Shown in pieces: positions 25,270 to 39,100 of a stretch of 64,000 nt of DNA. This DNA is from Diadema setosum (Eukaryota > Echinodermata > Echinoidea > Diadematoida > Diadematidae), in NCBI GenBank assembly GCA_033980235.1, contig CM067072.1:29960759-30024758 (forward strand), written 5' to 3'. Under the pieces are notes generated by a model. That model ran no database searches, had not been told where the DNA came from, and worked only from the letters and a program-made list of their open reading frames with translations. A program made the position numbers and the translations under genes. Position 1 is the stretch's first letter. Each line of letters starts with the position of its first letter.

Positions 25270-25658
25270 TTTAAAGGGATGATACAGTATTGGTAGAGAT
25301 GAGAATTGGGCTTTTAACTTTTTGCGAGATACCAAGAAAACACTTATGAAATAGTACAGAGCATACCATTTTAAGAGTAATTCAAAGTTTATTTGATGAA
25401 AATCGGGTTTGGAATGACTGAAACATCCAAAAACAAAGTAAAACAAAGCGATGGTAACTATGTGGGTCCCACACTTCATTAGAATCGCCCTGTTTTGGAT
25501 ATCTCAGCCATTTCAAAACCAATTTTCATCAAATAAATGTTGAATTCCTCATGGAATTACATGCTCTTTCATATTTCATAGGAGGCTTCTCAATATCTCA
25601 CAAAAAAAGTTAGAAACTTGAAATTAGGTCTCAACCAAAACTATACGATCCCTTTAAA
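25270..25658. mobile_element. TTAA-flanked foldback element, copy B
   Basis: Begins TTTAAAGGGATGATACAGTA and ends 'actatacgatccctttaa'. The interior is an imperfect palindrome shared with copies A, C, D and E. TTAA lies at both extreme ends. 25700-26780 beyond it holds no recognisable gene. Confidence 0.85.
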
Positions 25659-26789
25659 GATACTGGTAACAGGGAGGTGACACTCACCTCCATGCTGGTA
25701 ACCACGCCCCTTTCGTTTACTCCAATCAGGGAGGTGAGGTGCTCCAATGCCTTGTATTCGGATTCGTGATGAGAAAATGTCGCGTTGCGCGACTTTTATA
25801 GAATGCACCTTGAATGAATTTCTGACCGGCTACTCTTTACAGTTTTAGCCATAATCATTTTCTTTCAAGTATATTACAGCATATAGGAGATCTAGGCTGG
25901 ATCTCGCAGCTTCTGAATATCCAGAGCAGAAAAATCAGTTTGCTTTTTTTTTTCAGTTTGCTGATAATGATTTTCGCAAAACAGTCTTAAAGCGCCCCGC
26001 ATTCCTTACAGAATATATTGTATTTGAAACCTGCACACTATGACGACAAAACTGTCTGACAGTAGGGCCTAAGTAAACTAACTGTTATTCTGTCTAGGAG
26101 GGGAATAAAACCTGTACAAAAGCAAAGAAAATTTATTTTTCCGTGGATCTTTATACTATGTGAGCACTCTTAAATAGCTATATCGGCCAATGTAGACCAA
26201 GAGTAAACGCAAATAATACCAGGGAGGTGGAAAAGAGATCGGCGCTCTTTCACTTCCCTGATAACACGAATTAACTTCCAAGGTCAAGGCGTAATACGTG
26301 CAGCACTACAGTAGCTGCTGAAACATTCTAACTTTTGTTAGTTGCGCTCATGATTCTAATAATTCTTAGCAAATTATGGAACAAGAAAGCATTCCATACC
26401 TTTCCTTGGGCTTGGTGCCTCCTCAGTCCAGCTGTTTCTCCAAGCATCGGCACTCCCCAGGCAAGATTTTAAAAGTCCGTTTTAAATGTCCGTTTAAATG
26501 GCCAAGTTCGCTTGCGGAAATATGTAGGCACATCGAAGTGTTTATTTGTAAGCCAAGAGCGCACATATCAAAATGATCTAGAAATATATCACGAACTTCC
26601 CCGGGCAGCGGGGTACATGTCGTAACTTGTCGGGTGATGCTCTACACGGCGGATCATACCGAACATTGCCTAGGGTTCATATTATGCGTCTCCTACTGAT
26701 AGCGCTCCCTGCGATGACGCATTCATTTAAAGACCTCGTTGCTGTATGTTGTTGTTGTTGTTGATGTGTTTGAGAGCGAGACGCAGGGT

Positions 26790-27131
26790 TATTGACGAGT
26801 GGGCGGGTTCGGTTCTTTGTTACTGTGTCGTGACTAAACTACAGATACTTCCACGTTTCTAAAAACAGGTAGGAAAGCATTACAGAAATACAGCTTTCAA
26901 GTTAAACCTCTCTTTTAAACACGAATCGCTATTTGAGGCATTTTAGTATAAGCTCAGCTTAAATACACACTCTTGATTACTGGTACATGTACTAATTATT
27001 TCTCCTTACGGCGAAATTTCGCAACATCGCGACGCTTGACTGCTCGCTGCGAAACAAGTCAGGACGGAGTCAGCTGAGTGGGCTGCCTTCCGAGCCCACA
27101 GCGCATGCTCACAATTACGACATCAACAACA
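26790..27131 (+). promoter_or_regulatory. Probable FAF1 promoter and 5' UTR
   Basis: The segment upstream of the start codon is richer in CG than its surroundings. It includes a GC-box-like TGGGCGGG near 26797, a half NRF1-like 'agcgcatgctc' near 27100, and no TATA box. The start codon lies in ACAATGGCGGC (27130-27140), which matches the YY1 consensus AANATGGCGGC. 'aaaacaggtaggaaagc' near 26864 could be a donor for a noncoding first exon. The transcription start cannot be placed from sequence alone. Confidence 0.5.
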
Positions 27132-27170
27132 ATGGCGGCGAACAGAGAGGAAATCCTGGCAAATTTTCAG
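27132..27170 (+). CDS. FAF1: FAF1 coding exon 1
   Basis: Codons 1-13, from ATG GCG GCG to CAG, then donor GTAACA, phase 0. It encodes the first helix of UBA. It is too short for an ORF scan but is required by similarity. Intron 1 is 3,717 bp. Confidence 0.93.
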
Positions 27171-30100
27171 GTAACATGCTCACGTCTAGACAAGCCCAGG
27201 CGATAATATTCGCCATGTTTCACATGTACTCGTATCCATGGTGGCTTTCGTAATGTTTGTATCGACACTGATTATCGTAAAGTGTATTTTGTTCCATTTT
27301 TGCTTAGGTTGTGATGCGCTCTGTCGATGTCGCTAGCAAATAGCGTGTTTCCCCATAGGTTCACACGGTAAATGTACTACGCATACACCGATGCCGGTTA
27401 GATTCTATTCCATGATCAATTATGATGACTGGCGATTTCCGACATCGAATTACTTGGGCCCTATATTATTATTACTGATAACTGTGCAACACAACCAAAA
27501 AGGCTACTGTCGGTATTAAGCACTCGACATGCAAAGAAAAATATACTTTTGGGGTTTTGGGTGGAGTTGTGTGACAAACTGTCCTATATTATTGCATAAC
27601 TTGCGGATTGTGATTTAAACTTTATCTATTGCATGCTGAGCTGTGCTGTGTCAGACAACCAAGCACACCGGTAGTAACGCGGTACGGTGTACATTGTAGC
27701 CTATGGTCAATGTCCATGGAGTATGGGTAGCCTGTGGGGCTATTCTGTTCCACTATCCAGTCTGGGGAGAATCTTGAGTCGCGTTTAATAAAAGTTATGG
27801 TATGATGTGTGTGCTTTCAATGTTGCTCAACAATGCTCAAGGGAGTTTTAACAGTTAAATGTCTTTTGTAATGAAGATTTTGGAGACTTGGGCCTAGGGT
27901 CTACTTTTTTCATGTCTAACACTTTTGTTAGGCCTACCACACATCATGATGTATCCATCTGTTTACTATAATTTTAAGAAAATGAATACTGTAAAAGTGG
28001 ATATTTTCGCGGGACTAATTTTTCGCGCTACATGTAGGCCGGGTCAGAAGAGTTTCACGTGTTTTTAATTCCGCGGAATCAAGACATCACGCACAGGAAC
28101 GTATGGCAAGCAAAAATATTCGCGTGTTTTTATTTTCGTGCTAGTTTCTGGTTGCGCGAAATGCGCGAAAATTTCAACACCGCGAAAATTTCCACTTTTA
28201 CAGTAACAAAGGAATTTATATTCTGTGAACATCAATGATAAATTGAAGTGGGTGGTGATTGGGCTGATAGAATTGAACAGGGAAACCAGTGGCATACCAT
28301 AATCTTAAATTTTAAGTTTGACTAAACTCTTCGTGAAATGCCCCCCAGGGAACCTGCCATAATAAGGGGGCTTCGGCTCGTATGGATCCCTCCTCCCCAT
28401 GAGCATGGTTGGGGTGGTCATGAGGCCCTCAGGGGGAGATGCTCATGAGGAAGCTCCCTGTTCACTTATCGTCCGTCTCGATTCTCCGTTGACATACACA
28501 TGTACATTGTTACAACTACACAAGTTTACATGGGGATTTTTTGTTACACATGTCCCCTCTTCATGATGAAAAGAAAAAAATTTGTCTGCACTGTTTGACA
28601 AAAGTCTAGTTTTAATCAACTGATGTGCAACGACCCACTGAAACACTGTTGCCAGCGGGTACGCTCAATGCAGGGCTGCCCCACCCATCGGTCTGATCCA
28701 AGTCAAAATTTTCTATGCTTTTTTTCTGCGGCTCTCTTCTCCCCACACATGAATCAGCTCCATGAATGTGAAATCTGACATCATTTTACAAATATTTGTA
28801 CAGCTGTACACGGTTGTGAAGTGAAAAAAAATAAAATCAGATCGAACCTGATCTAATGTCTTTACAGTGTTTGATATTCTTGCACACTGTACTGTATTCT
28901 ATTGTTTTTGCTAATGGCTTATGCTCTTTAGAAGAAATGTCATGTTTATTCTGTAAAAATGTTTAGCTGGTCATGAAAACCTTATATTTTTATTAACAGA
29001 ACTGCTGTTTTTTGTTTTCAAAAATCCAAGTAGCCTTTTTGTAGTTTACTACCATGTTGTCTCTCATTTTTATTAGAGAGCTACTGGCTTCAAAAGAGAA
29101 ATCATCCCAAATTCCAATTTCAATAATAACAGTGGTGAAACAAGTATTCTGAGCTGGTGCATAAGAGTGGGCGTATCCAGTTGGTCGGTGATTCATTGAG
29201 ATTCTCATACCTTTCCTGGTTTGTTTGGGGTTTTGAGTGTTGACTAGCATTAAATAGTTTCCCTGTGCCCCTGCTGTAGATTTGTCTGGAAATGTTAAAT
29301 ACATCATCTGTGGTCGAAAGTCTTATCTCTGGGGAGAGGGCCCCACTTTCTTGGTAGTCTCCATGTAAAATGCAAGAAATGAAAGTGAAAGGGGACGGGT
29401 GAAAGCATACAGTGGTATAAGAATAGTGTTTGATAAATGTCTTGGAGCAATGAGTTGTCAGGCCACTAGGGTAGAAAGACTGCATGTTGTTTGTACATTG
29501 TAGGTGCAGTGTTGTGGAACAATGATACAAATACAAATGTAAGGCTTTATATACTTGATACCGTTTAACCTTTTCAGTGTAATGGGCAGCTTTTGCTACA
29601 TGCATTGTCAATGGCTGATTGACAAATTGCCCTTCATCAATGAAAACAAACTTTGGCTATTTTGTGTATTCAGTATTCTATTCAGTAATAGTGTAAATCA
29701 AATCATGGGCTTACATTACTGAGATGGGACTCATAACTCACACCCACCTGATTACTCGACAGGTGTCATATCCACTAGACTGCGGGGGGGCATTTCATAA
29801 AGCATTTTGTCCGACAAAGTTGTTGGACAAATTTGCTCTCAGCCAATCAGATGCAAGGATTTCATTAGCTTGTAACAGTTTGTCAGAAAAATATCTGACC
29901 AAAATGCTTCATGAAATGCCTCCAGAGATCTCGTGAAGCAGCCAGTAATGTGTAATTTATTCAAATTAAAGATGCTTGCATCTTACAACTGGATGCAAGA
30001 GTCATTGATTTATTAAAGTGGTATTGGCTTTTTTGAGGTGGAGGGCTGAGAGGGTTCATGCAGGCTCCAGTATATTTAAAGGAGCAGATTATCAAAGTGT

Positions 30101-33100
30101 AATCCACTGTACGTTGTATGTACACATGGATGATAGAAAGAAGGTATTGGGCACTTGCTCTGAAGGTACGTGTATACCAGGGAATCTGGGAAATGCAGCA
30201 CCTTATGATTCCCATGGGGCTTTTGATGTTTTGCGCTCTCTTTTTTTTTTTGGGGGGGGGGATCCTTTTACTGAATTGTAAAAGAAAAAGAAAGGACGAG
30301 TTTTTAGGATTTTTATGGAGTTCATTTGTGAGAATTATGGCTCTGAAAATGTATGCCTCAGCCTGAGAACAAGTTAACGAGATAGCTGTGGTAATTGACA
30401 GCACTTGTATTAGACCTAGTTTGATGTGCTTGACAGTGCAGGGTTTCATAGCACTTCTCCCTGCGGTTGTGCAGCTGTAAGCACTTTTGCATCTTACTAC
30501 ATGTAGGCTACATGTACAATAGTTGTATGTAGAAAAAGCCACAACATGACTTGCACGTACACTAGTAATGAGAGAAGAAAAACAAAACCAAAAAAACAAA
30601 ACACGCAACTAGCCAACATTCAGTTTCTATGTAATTGGTTGCCTTTGAGTAGCAAGTTTCTTGTGACATACATACATGTAGTGATTTGTATTTATTTTTA
30701 TTTTACCATATTTGTAAGCCTACATATATGATGTATGATGTATGTACATTGTTTAGATGAATGAGGAGTACTTCGCCAACCCCAAGCACATATCTCTTGT
30801 AACATGATAGTTTTGTGACGTGTTGCATTGTAGTTACCACCCTTTTCCTCCCCCCCCCCCCCCCCCCCCCACGTGCCTTGTTTCCAGGCCTGCACTGGTA
30901 TCGAGAACTTTGAGGAGTGCCTAGCCCACCTTGAGCAGAGCAACTGGAACCTAACAGGAGCCATCAACTCAGTGTTTGGGGCCCAGGGAGACGTGCAGGA
31001 CCAAAGCCATGCCCAGAGTCATGTGACCTTCGAGGAACCCACCGCAGTGCCCCCAGAACACCTATCTGGGTGAGTGCAAGAGAACACTGTAGCATTTATT
31101 GTTTGACAAACCTATGAAAACAAGGACATTTCTGCCCCCTTTAACATTCTTTGTATTCTTTTCCAATCCAGTGAAATGAATTTTGTCAATGTTCAGCAGA
31201 TGACCAAATCATGTACGCAAAAATTGACACCCACAAATGCAAAAGTGACAAAATATTTGCAAGCTTCTATTTTCACCTTCATGTGAACATGATATTCCTG
31301 TAACTGTGCAAATTTCCTTACAGGGAAAGTATTTTATGTTTATAGTGTTCTCCAACGGGGAAGGAGATGAGGCATTCTAAAGAAGAAGAAGAAAAAAAAA
31401 AAAGGAGTGTGCCCATGTCATTCTAAGGGCTTGAAAATTATGACATTGCACCTGCTCTTGTGCTGGTAGTCAAGTGAATCAATTGACCCTAAGCTGCCAA
31501 GTCCTTCTTGAATCTGCAGGATCCTTCCTGAAAATTGTATATCGTCAGCAGAGAACCAGAAGGGTGCTATCACATTCGAAGGTGTTTTTTTATTATCATG
31601 AATAGGAATGAAACAATCAAAAAATTCATGAAGTGAGCTTACTTCATCGAAAGTGGGTAAATTTACAAGCATTGTTCCAAATGTCAGGTAAAATAGTGCC
31701 CTTGTGATTTTCATTTTTACCATTCTACTGAAAATGAAGAAAAAAAAAATCAAATCACAATGTAGAGAAGATCAATCTTTACAAAGTGACACCAGTAACT
31801 CAGACCCCCCCCCAAAAAAAAAAAAATAATAATAATAACACCCTTCTGGTTCTCAGCTGACAATAAGTTTTTATGTTGTGACAATAGAATACAAGATCCT
31901 CCCTGACTGGGTATTACTTTGGCCTACTGAGACGCACTGTGCGATGTCAAAATATCTCCCCGCTTGCTATTTGGAAACCCACCCCCCCCCCCCCCATTAT
32001 GTATGAATGTTGGCAGCATTTAATGATCCACATGGTTTTGTGAACACATTTATTATTTGTCTTTATTGTTTGTTATTTGGTATCTTTCAGACCCAAGAAG
32101 GATGAAGACGACTCGTCCGCACCCTCTGTCCCCATGGACCAGGCAGGGCCTTCCGTATCCCTCCCCCAGCCCACGAGGCTGCGTCTTCTCCAGTTCAGCA
32201 TCCATCACCGCGGCAGTGTCATACCGCTGTCACTAACAGACGACCAGAAAGTCGGTGAGTTACTTCTTTCTAGCTTGTGTCCTATATGGATTTTAGGCTC
32301 TCCTTTTCTTTCTCTCTCTCTCTGTTCCTGCCAGTCAGCTTTGGTTTATTTTTTGTTTGGATGTATTTTGTTTGTCTGTCCAACAGTGTACTGCAAAACT
32401 AGAATTTATTGCGAGCATTTTAATTTTGCGTATTTGGCAAGAGCCAAGATTCGCCTAATTAAAATGCACACAGAAGTTCTTGTCTGCACTATATGCATTG
32501 AATACCAGTTGCAGTTTGTGAAAATTGTATGCGTCAAAAATTTCTTGCTTTACAGTGTTTTAATTTCTTGCTGCCAGGATAACTAAGAGCATCTTCAAGT
32601 ATCTATTTATCTGCTATATGCCTGTAGATCAAGGAGGTAGATATGAATATCATATCATGCCATGATGAAGTTGAATGGAGTACAAGTATTTGCCGTGTGG
32701 TAATAGTTGATACTTCGCAAAGACAACATTAGAGTTTGGTATCTATTTCACATTTCAAGCAAAAACTGGAGAAGCACACAATGAAATTGACACAAACTTG
32801 ATACAGTGGTATTAAGTATGATTAAAAGGTCCACTCATGTTGAGATGGCAAGAATCTTTTGAACTTCATCTTTAATTGGAAAATGTCTTAAGGAGCTTTC
32901 ACATGAACTTAAACTACAACTTATCAGCACAATTCAGCGATTGTGGTTTTAGGAAGGGGGGGGGGGGGGGGGGAGGTTGCGGAGACCGTAGCCAAAAGTC
33001 ACTATTCCGAAATGTAAATTTCAGCTGTCTGTGAAGTCCTCTCCAAGTTTTAAATTTCCGATTTCTGTTTCTGTGTTTTTGTTTGAAAATTTTCTTGTTA

Positions 33101-36100
33101 TTAATGATATTATTTTCATTTATTATATTTTGGACAGATGACATAAAAGAGCTCCTCGCCAAGCAGCTGGACATGCCAAAGATAAACTTGTTTCTCTCCG
33201 GCTGGGATCCACGTATAATGATGCCTAGTGACGAGGTGAGTGCTCCTTCGGTCCACGAGGGCGCTCTATAGCTTGTTGGGTGAAATTCAGCCGATAGATA
33301 ATGTCATGAATGATAATAATGATGGTAATGATAATCAGCATTTACTGTGAGCAGTCATTACCATTTTTGTCAGCATAAATATTATTGCTGTCGCATAATT
33401 AGCAGGGCAATTCCGCGGTTAGTAACGTTATATTTGAACAAATGTAGATATTTGTTTTTACCACTAAATTACCATTTATTCATTTCAAGTCAAAATTATG
33501 TCAAAAACATGTTCATCCTTCCCAGGTTTATGATACAGAAAAGAATGAACACAATCCAAGAAATAGTAGAATTGCTATAGCAACTTAAAGGGCTGGTTAG
33601 TAACGTTAAGAAAAAAGGACATGACAAAAAAATGTTTTGTATCAAAAAGTGTGCAAAAATTCAAGTTACTTCAAACAAAGTGTTGCATTAATTTCAATTA
33701 TTGCATCATGACAAATGTTCATGCAAATTTTTTTAGCAGTTCGACCGATAATTTTTTAGCTAGACCCCCAAAAGCATGGTTAGTAACGTTACATTTGTCC
33801 GGAGTAATTCCGCAAGTCATTTCACCCTTTTGTAATTGACAAAATGTCACATGACTTCTGGAGTATTTAAATGTATTCATCTTTTACCCTTTAGCAAAAC
33901 TTTGAGGAAAAAATTTCAAAGGAACCCACTGTAATTTGCATTTAAGTGAATTTCAGCGTCCCCAGTCCCACATGTACATTTTAAATGATGGTTTTAGATC
34001 TCGCAAAATCAATAAATACGAAAAATAAAATCTACTGAATTTGAAAGACCCTAATGATTGGTGAACATCCATGGCATTAGTTGATACCTAGATTAAAGGG
34101 TAAGATAAAGAGGCACATTTCTTTTATCCATGTCATGTCCACCTAACTGCGGAATTGCCCAGCATGTAGATAGAGATGCCAATTGTTACTTTTTTGGCAG
34201 TATTTTGTACCGTTCATCGCCAAAAATGTTACCAGGTTTCATGGAAAGTACTAGAATTTTATTACAGTACTGTACATATCTATTGCAGAAAGGGTAAACA
34301 TATGGTTTTTCCCTTTGAAAGATATGCTCTTTAGCCCTCAGAATATTGCCATGCTGTTCACAAGGTTTGCATTTCTTTGTAAATATTTACAATGATGATG
34401 AATTTATATGATCAAAATATGTGTGTTTATAGAGATTAGTATCTAAGTGTAAAAGTATTTTATGCATACGTATTGAGGAACAATTGGGTCTGTTGTGTCA
34501 TCATCAACTGTAATGATATCTCTTTCTCCCTCTTCCAGACAACTCTGTCAACACTAAACCTACCCTCTGAAATCTCACTAACCCTGAGCACGCCCAGGGT
34601 GGAACCAGAGGAGTCACTCCAGTTCTGCTCACAGTCGTCAAATGGAGATGAGTATGTGTTCTGCCTTGTACCGACTCGAGTCCATTTTTTGCCCTTTCCT
34701 CTGCTGTATGTATTCTCCCATGTACTGACTCAAGCTGGTTTTTTTCCTTTCCTGTTATGTACATGTAGGTGTTCCTCCATGCACTGAATCGAGTCTATTT
34801 TTCCCTTTCCTCTGCTGTATGTATTCTCTCATGTACTGACTCGAGCTGGTTTTTTTCCTTTCCTGTTATGTACATGTAGGTGTTCCTCCATGCACTGAAT
34901 CGAGTGTGTTTCTCCCTTTCCTGTGCTGTATTTGTCCCCCTTGTACAAACTTGAGTCTGGTTTCCTATTTCCTTTGCTGTTTGTGTTCTACCATATACTG
35001 ACTCGAGTCCATTTTCCCTTGCATGTGCAGTATGCATCCCCCCATGTACTGACTCGAGTCTATTTTTCTCTTTCCTGTGCCGTGTGTGTTCCCCAATGTA
35101 CCATCTGAGTCTGTTTTTCCCTTTCCTATGCTGTTTGTGTTCCATCACCATGTGCAGATTTGAGTGCTTTTCCCTTTCCTATGCTGTTTGTGTTCCACCA
35201 CCATGTGGAGATTTGAGTCTGTTTTTTCCTTTCCTATGCTGTTTGTGTTCCACCACCATGTGGAGATTTGAGTGTTTTTCCCTTTCCTATGCTGTTTGTG
35301 TTCCATCACCATGTGGAGATTTGAGTCTGTTTTTTCCTTTCCTATGCTGTTTGTGTTCCACCACCATGTGGAGATTTGAGTCTGTTTTTTTCCTTTCCTA
35401 TGCTGTTTGTGTTCCATCACCATGTGGAGATTTGAGTGCTTTTCCCTTTCCTATGCTGTTTGTGTTCCACCACCATGTGGAGATTTGAGTGCTTTTCCCT
35501 TTCCTATGCTGTTTGTGTTCCATCACCATGTGGAGATTTGAGTCTGTTTTTTCCTTTCCTATGCTGTTTGTGTTCCACCACCATGTGGAGATTTGAGTGC
35601 TTTTCCCTTTCCTATGCTGTTTGTGTTCCATCACCATGTGGAGATTTGAGTCTGTTTTTTCCTTTCCTATGCTGTTTTTGTTCCGCCACCATGTGGAGAT
35701 TTGAGTCTGTTTTTTTCCTTTCCTATGCTGTTTGTGTTCCATCACCATGTGGAGATTTGAGTGCTTTTCCCTTTCCTATGCTGTTTGTGTTCCACCACCA
35801 TGTGGAGATTTGAGTGCTTTTCCCTTTCCTATGCTGTTTGTGTTCCACCACCATGTGGAGATTTGAGTCTGTTTTTTCCTTTCCTATGCTGTTTGTGTTC
35901 CACCACCATGTGGAGATTTGAGTGCTTTTCCCTTTCCTATGCTGTTTGTGTTCCACCACCATGTGGAGATTTGAGTGCTTTTCCCTTTCCTATGCTGTTT
36001 GTGTTCCATCACCATGTGGAGATTTGAGTGCTTTTTCCTTTCCTATGCTGTTTGTGTTCCATCACCATGTGGAGATTTGAGTGCTTTTCCCTTTCCTATG

Positions 36101-39100
36101 CTGTTTGTGTTCCATCACCATGTGGAGATTTGAGTCTGTTTTTTCCTTTCCTATGCTGTTTGTGTTCCACCACCATGTGGAGATTTGAGTGCTTTTCCCT
36201 TCCCTATGCTGTTTGTGTTCCACCACCATGTGGAGATTTGAGTCTGTTTTTTCCTTTCCTATGCTGTTTGTGTTCCACCACCATGTGGAGATTCGAGTCT
36301 GTTTTTTCCTTTCCTATGCTGTTTGTGTTCCATCACCATGTGGAGATTTGAGTCTGTTTTTTCCTTTCCTATGCTGTTTGTGTTCCACCACCATGTGGAG
36401 ATTTGAGTGCTTTTCCCTTCCCTATGCTATTTGTGTTCCACCACCATGTGGAGATTTGAGTCTGTTTTTTCCTTTCCTATGCTTTTTGTGTTCCACCACC
36501 ATGTGGAGATTTGAGTGCTTTTCCCTTTCCTATGCTGTTTGTGTTCCACCACCATGTGGAGATTTGAGTCTGTTTTTTCCTTTCCTATGCTGTTTGTGTT
36601 CCACCACCATGTACTGACTCGAGTCTCTTTTCCCTTTCCTGCGTTGTCATATTGGGAGGGTGAAGAGAGATGATACCTGTTGCTACCTTTGTTTGGTAAT
36701 GGGACTGTTCGTTATGTCACTTGGAAGATAAATAAAATAAGAACATGAAAATGAAAAAATAGATAACACAGAAAAGAACAAGCCTGTCATAACAAAAGGA
36801 ATTACAATATACTATAGACTTTAGTTGGCAAACCTTTAAGATAAACCGTAACTTTCAAATATCATTTTAGATTGCACATTCATACATGAAGAAAATGATT
36901 TCTAGAAATGTTTAGGAAGGCAAAGCACTGGAGTGAGCGACACAGTGCATTTCATTTCACATTTTGATATTGTGCTCAAATGATATGAATTTTATAACAT
37001 GAAGGAATAAACAGTGTGCTAACATGCTCTTTGGGGATCTCTGCTCTCATGCAAAGAATGATCAAGCATGCAACTGTTTTGTTAAATTGTACTATCTGAA
37101 GGTTTTTCCCGTTATAATTTACATATGTGAGCAAATCGGCACAGTGCCCAAGAATGACACAGTGGTTGCGTATGAGTGCTGTGAAAGGACAGCACAAAAT
37201 CCATATGTGATATGTGATAGTACCCCATGCTCTGGAAGTGAGAGATGTTGAATTGCAAATGTGCTAGAGCTGATATCTTGCATCCTAATGGTAATCGTTG
37301 TGTAGAAATAAAAAAATGTCCAGCATCCATTTATGTCACATGATAATCTCTGTTGAGGACAAACACAATTTCAGTGCTCCAAAGTCGGAGTCTTTATTAC
37401 CTATGTGTGAATTTGTGGTGCTTGCCTTGAAGGTTGTCCTTTGCGGAGCGACTCGCGAGACACTTCGAGCTAATTATCACTGACAGCGATGACGGCGACA
37501 CGGTGTACAACCTGCGCTATGAGGGCTGCAAGACCATCGTCGATGTAAAGCAGGGGATCTTCGCACTGACCAATGTCCAGCCCAGGCATCAAGTGTGGAC
37601 GGGGTGGCCCAAGGACACAGACACGGTATGATCAATTTAAAAATTGTAAAATTGTAAAAACGTAAAATGATGATGGATTGATGGGGACTGTAAGAGTGGA
37701 TATTTTTCATGTGAGTAATTTTTTTTGTGCTGTTGGGTAAGATGAGTTTTGGCACATTTTTAATTCCGCAGAATCAAGGCACTCAGATGAACATATGACA
37801 TGCAAAAATATTTGCATGTTTATATTTTTGTGCTGTTTCTGGTAGCTCAAAATGTGCGAAAATTTGCACATTGCAAAAAATTTCCACTTTTATAGTAGAT
37901 CAGTGTAGTTTTGGTAGATGTGTTGATTGATTGGGTTTGATGATCAATGAAGAAATTGACTGATGGACTTTGTAAAATTTGATTCAGAGATTATTTGATA
38001 GAAAGGTGTGTAAAATTATCAAAACAAGTCATTCTTGACAGGGCACATACTGTACTTTTGAAAGATTTTCGTGACCCTGATGTTTGGTTGGGTTTGTGCA
38101 GTTCTTTGTCTGTTACTGCAGAGTAGTTAGCAAATTTGTTTAAATGCATGTTAACGGGTATATTGTGTATGATGTGATGCCTTGAAAGATTGACCTAAAG
38201 GCTGAAACTGATTATTGACTTCTGTATTTTGCTTTATTGGCATGTCAATTGTCACAAATATTCCCCCCCCCCAAAAAAAAAAAAAAAAAAAGGAAAAAAA
38301 AATTAAAAAAAAGAAAAAGAAAAAAGTGTGATCATCAGATAGGTGAAAGAAGAGTAATGTAAGATATATCAGAAAGAAAACAAAATGATTACTTGACATG
38401 ACAGTCCACAAAAATATGCCAAATGCCTTGACATATAAAGCCACATGGACTGTTTCGCAAATTGTCAATGTAGTATTTTCTTCGTTCAGCATTACAGAGT
38501 GTGAAAATCTGTCTATGGCAGATCTCGTGGAGCAGTTTTTCTGTTTATTATCTTAGCAGCCAGTGCAAAAAAACCTTTGCAGATCAAATGACAGGACACG
38601 GGGTAGGAGAAATGGATAGTGGAGTCACTGGACACCATATCTCACTTTGCAGAGTGGTTTTAACTCTACGTGCCAAGGTGGAAAACCCCCTGTGTGCCAT
38701 ATTATTCTGAGACTCCAATGCAGTTATGCTTTTAGAAAACATTCTCTTTTTATGATGTTTGTAACTTTTTTTGTTAAAAGCTGGACATGTAGTGTGCAAA
38801 GTTGTCGAGAAAATGCCAAGCCTTGTTATGACGTAAACTGTATGACAAATCTATGATTGCTTTTCTTTCATATGACTTGTAGAGCTGTATTACTGTAAAT
38901 TATGTGTGAATTTTGCACACAAAACAGTGACAGAAGCTTAAAGTTTACATGCAAATCCAGTAGGGAACACTGATTGCTGGTCAATCACCACATAAAATGC
39001 TAGTTGTATTTTATATGTGAGAGGAACGGAATCACGAAAAACGCTTTCATTGTATTGTGCCATTTGGCGATTTATCGATCGGATTGGGCGGGTTTGTGAG

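Noticed and set aside
29120..29611. 163-codon minus-strand ORF in FAF1 intron 1
   Set aside because: No recognisable domain, membrane segment pattern or splice context; composition looks like random AT-rich DNA.
29961..30608. 215-codon minus-strand ORF in FAF1 intron 1
   Set aside because: It has no recognisable domain and includes a Pro/Lys stretch from a T/G homopolymer run. It is probably chance.
35084..36617. Long open frames on both strands (up to 142 codons)
   Set aside because: They are translations of the 53/55-bp intron 5 minisatellite, with identical peptides repeated, and have no other coding evidence.
34652..36646. CRISPR-like array
   Set aside because: Whole units are repeated with no unique spacers, and the context is an animal intron.
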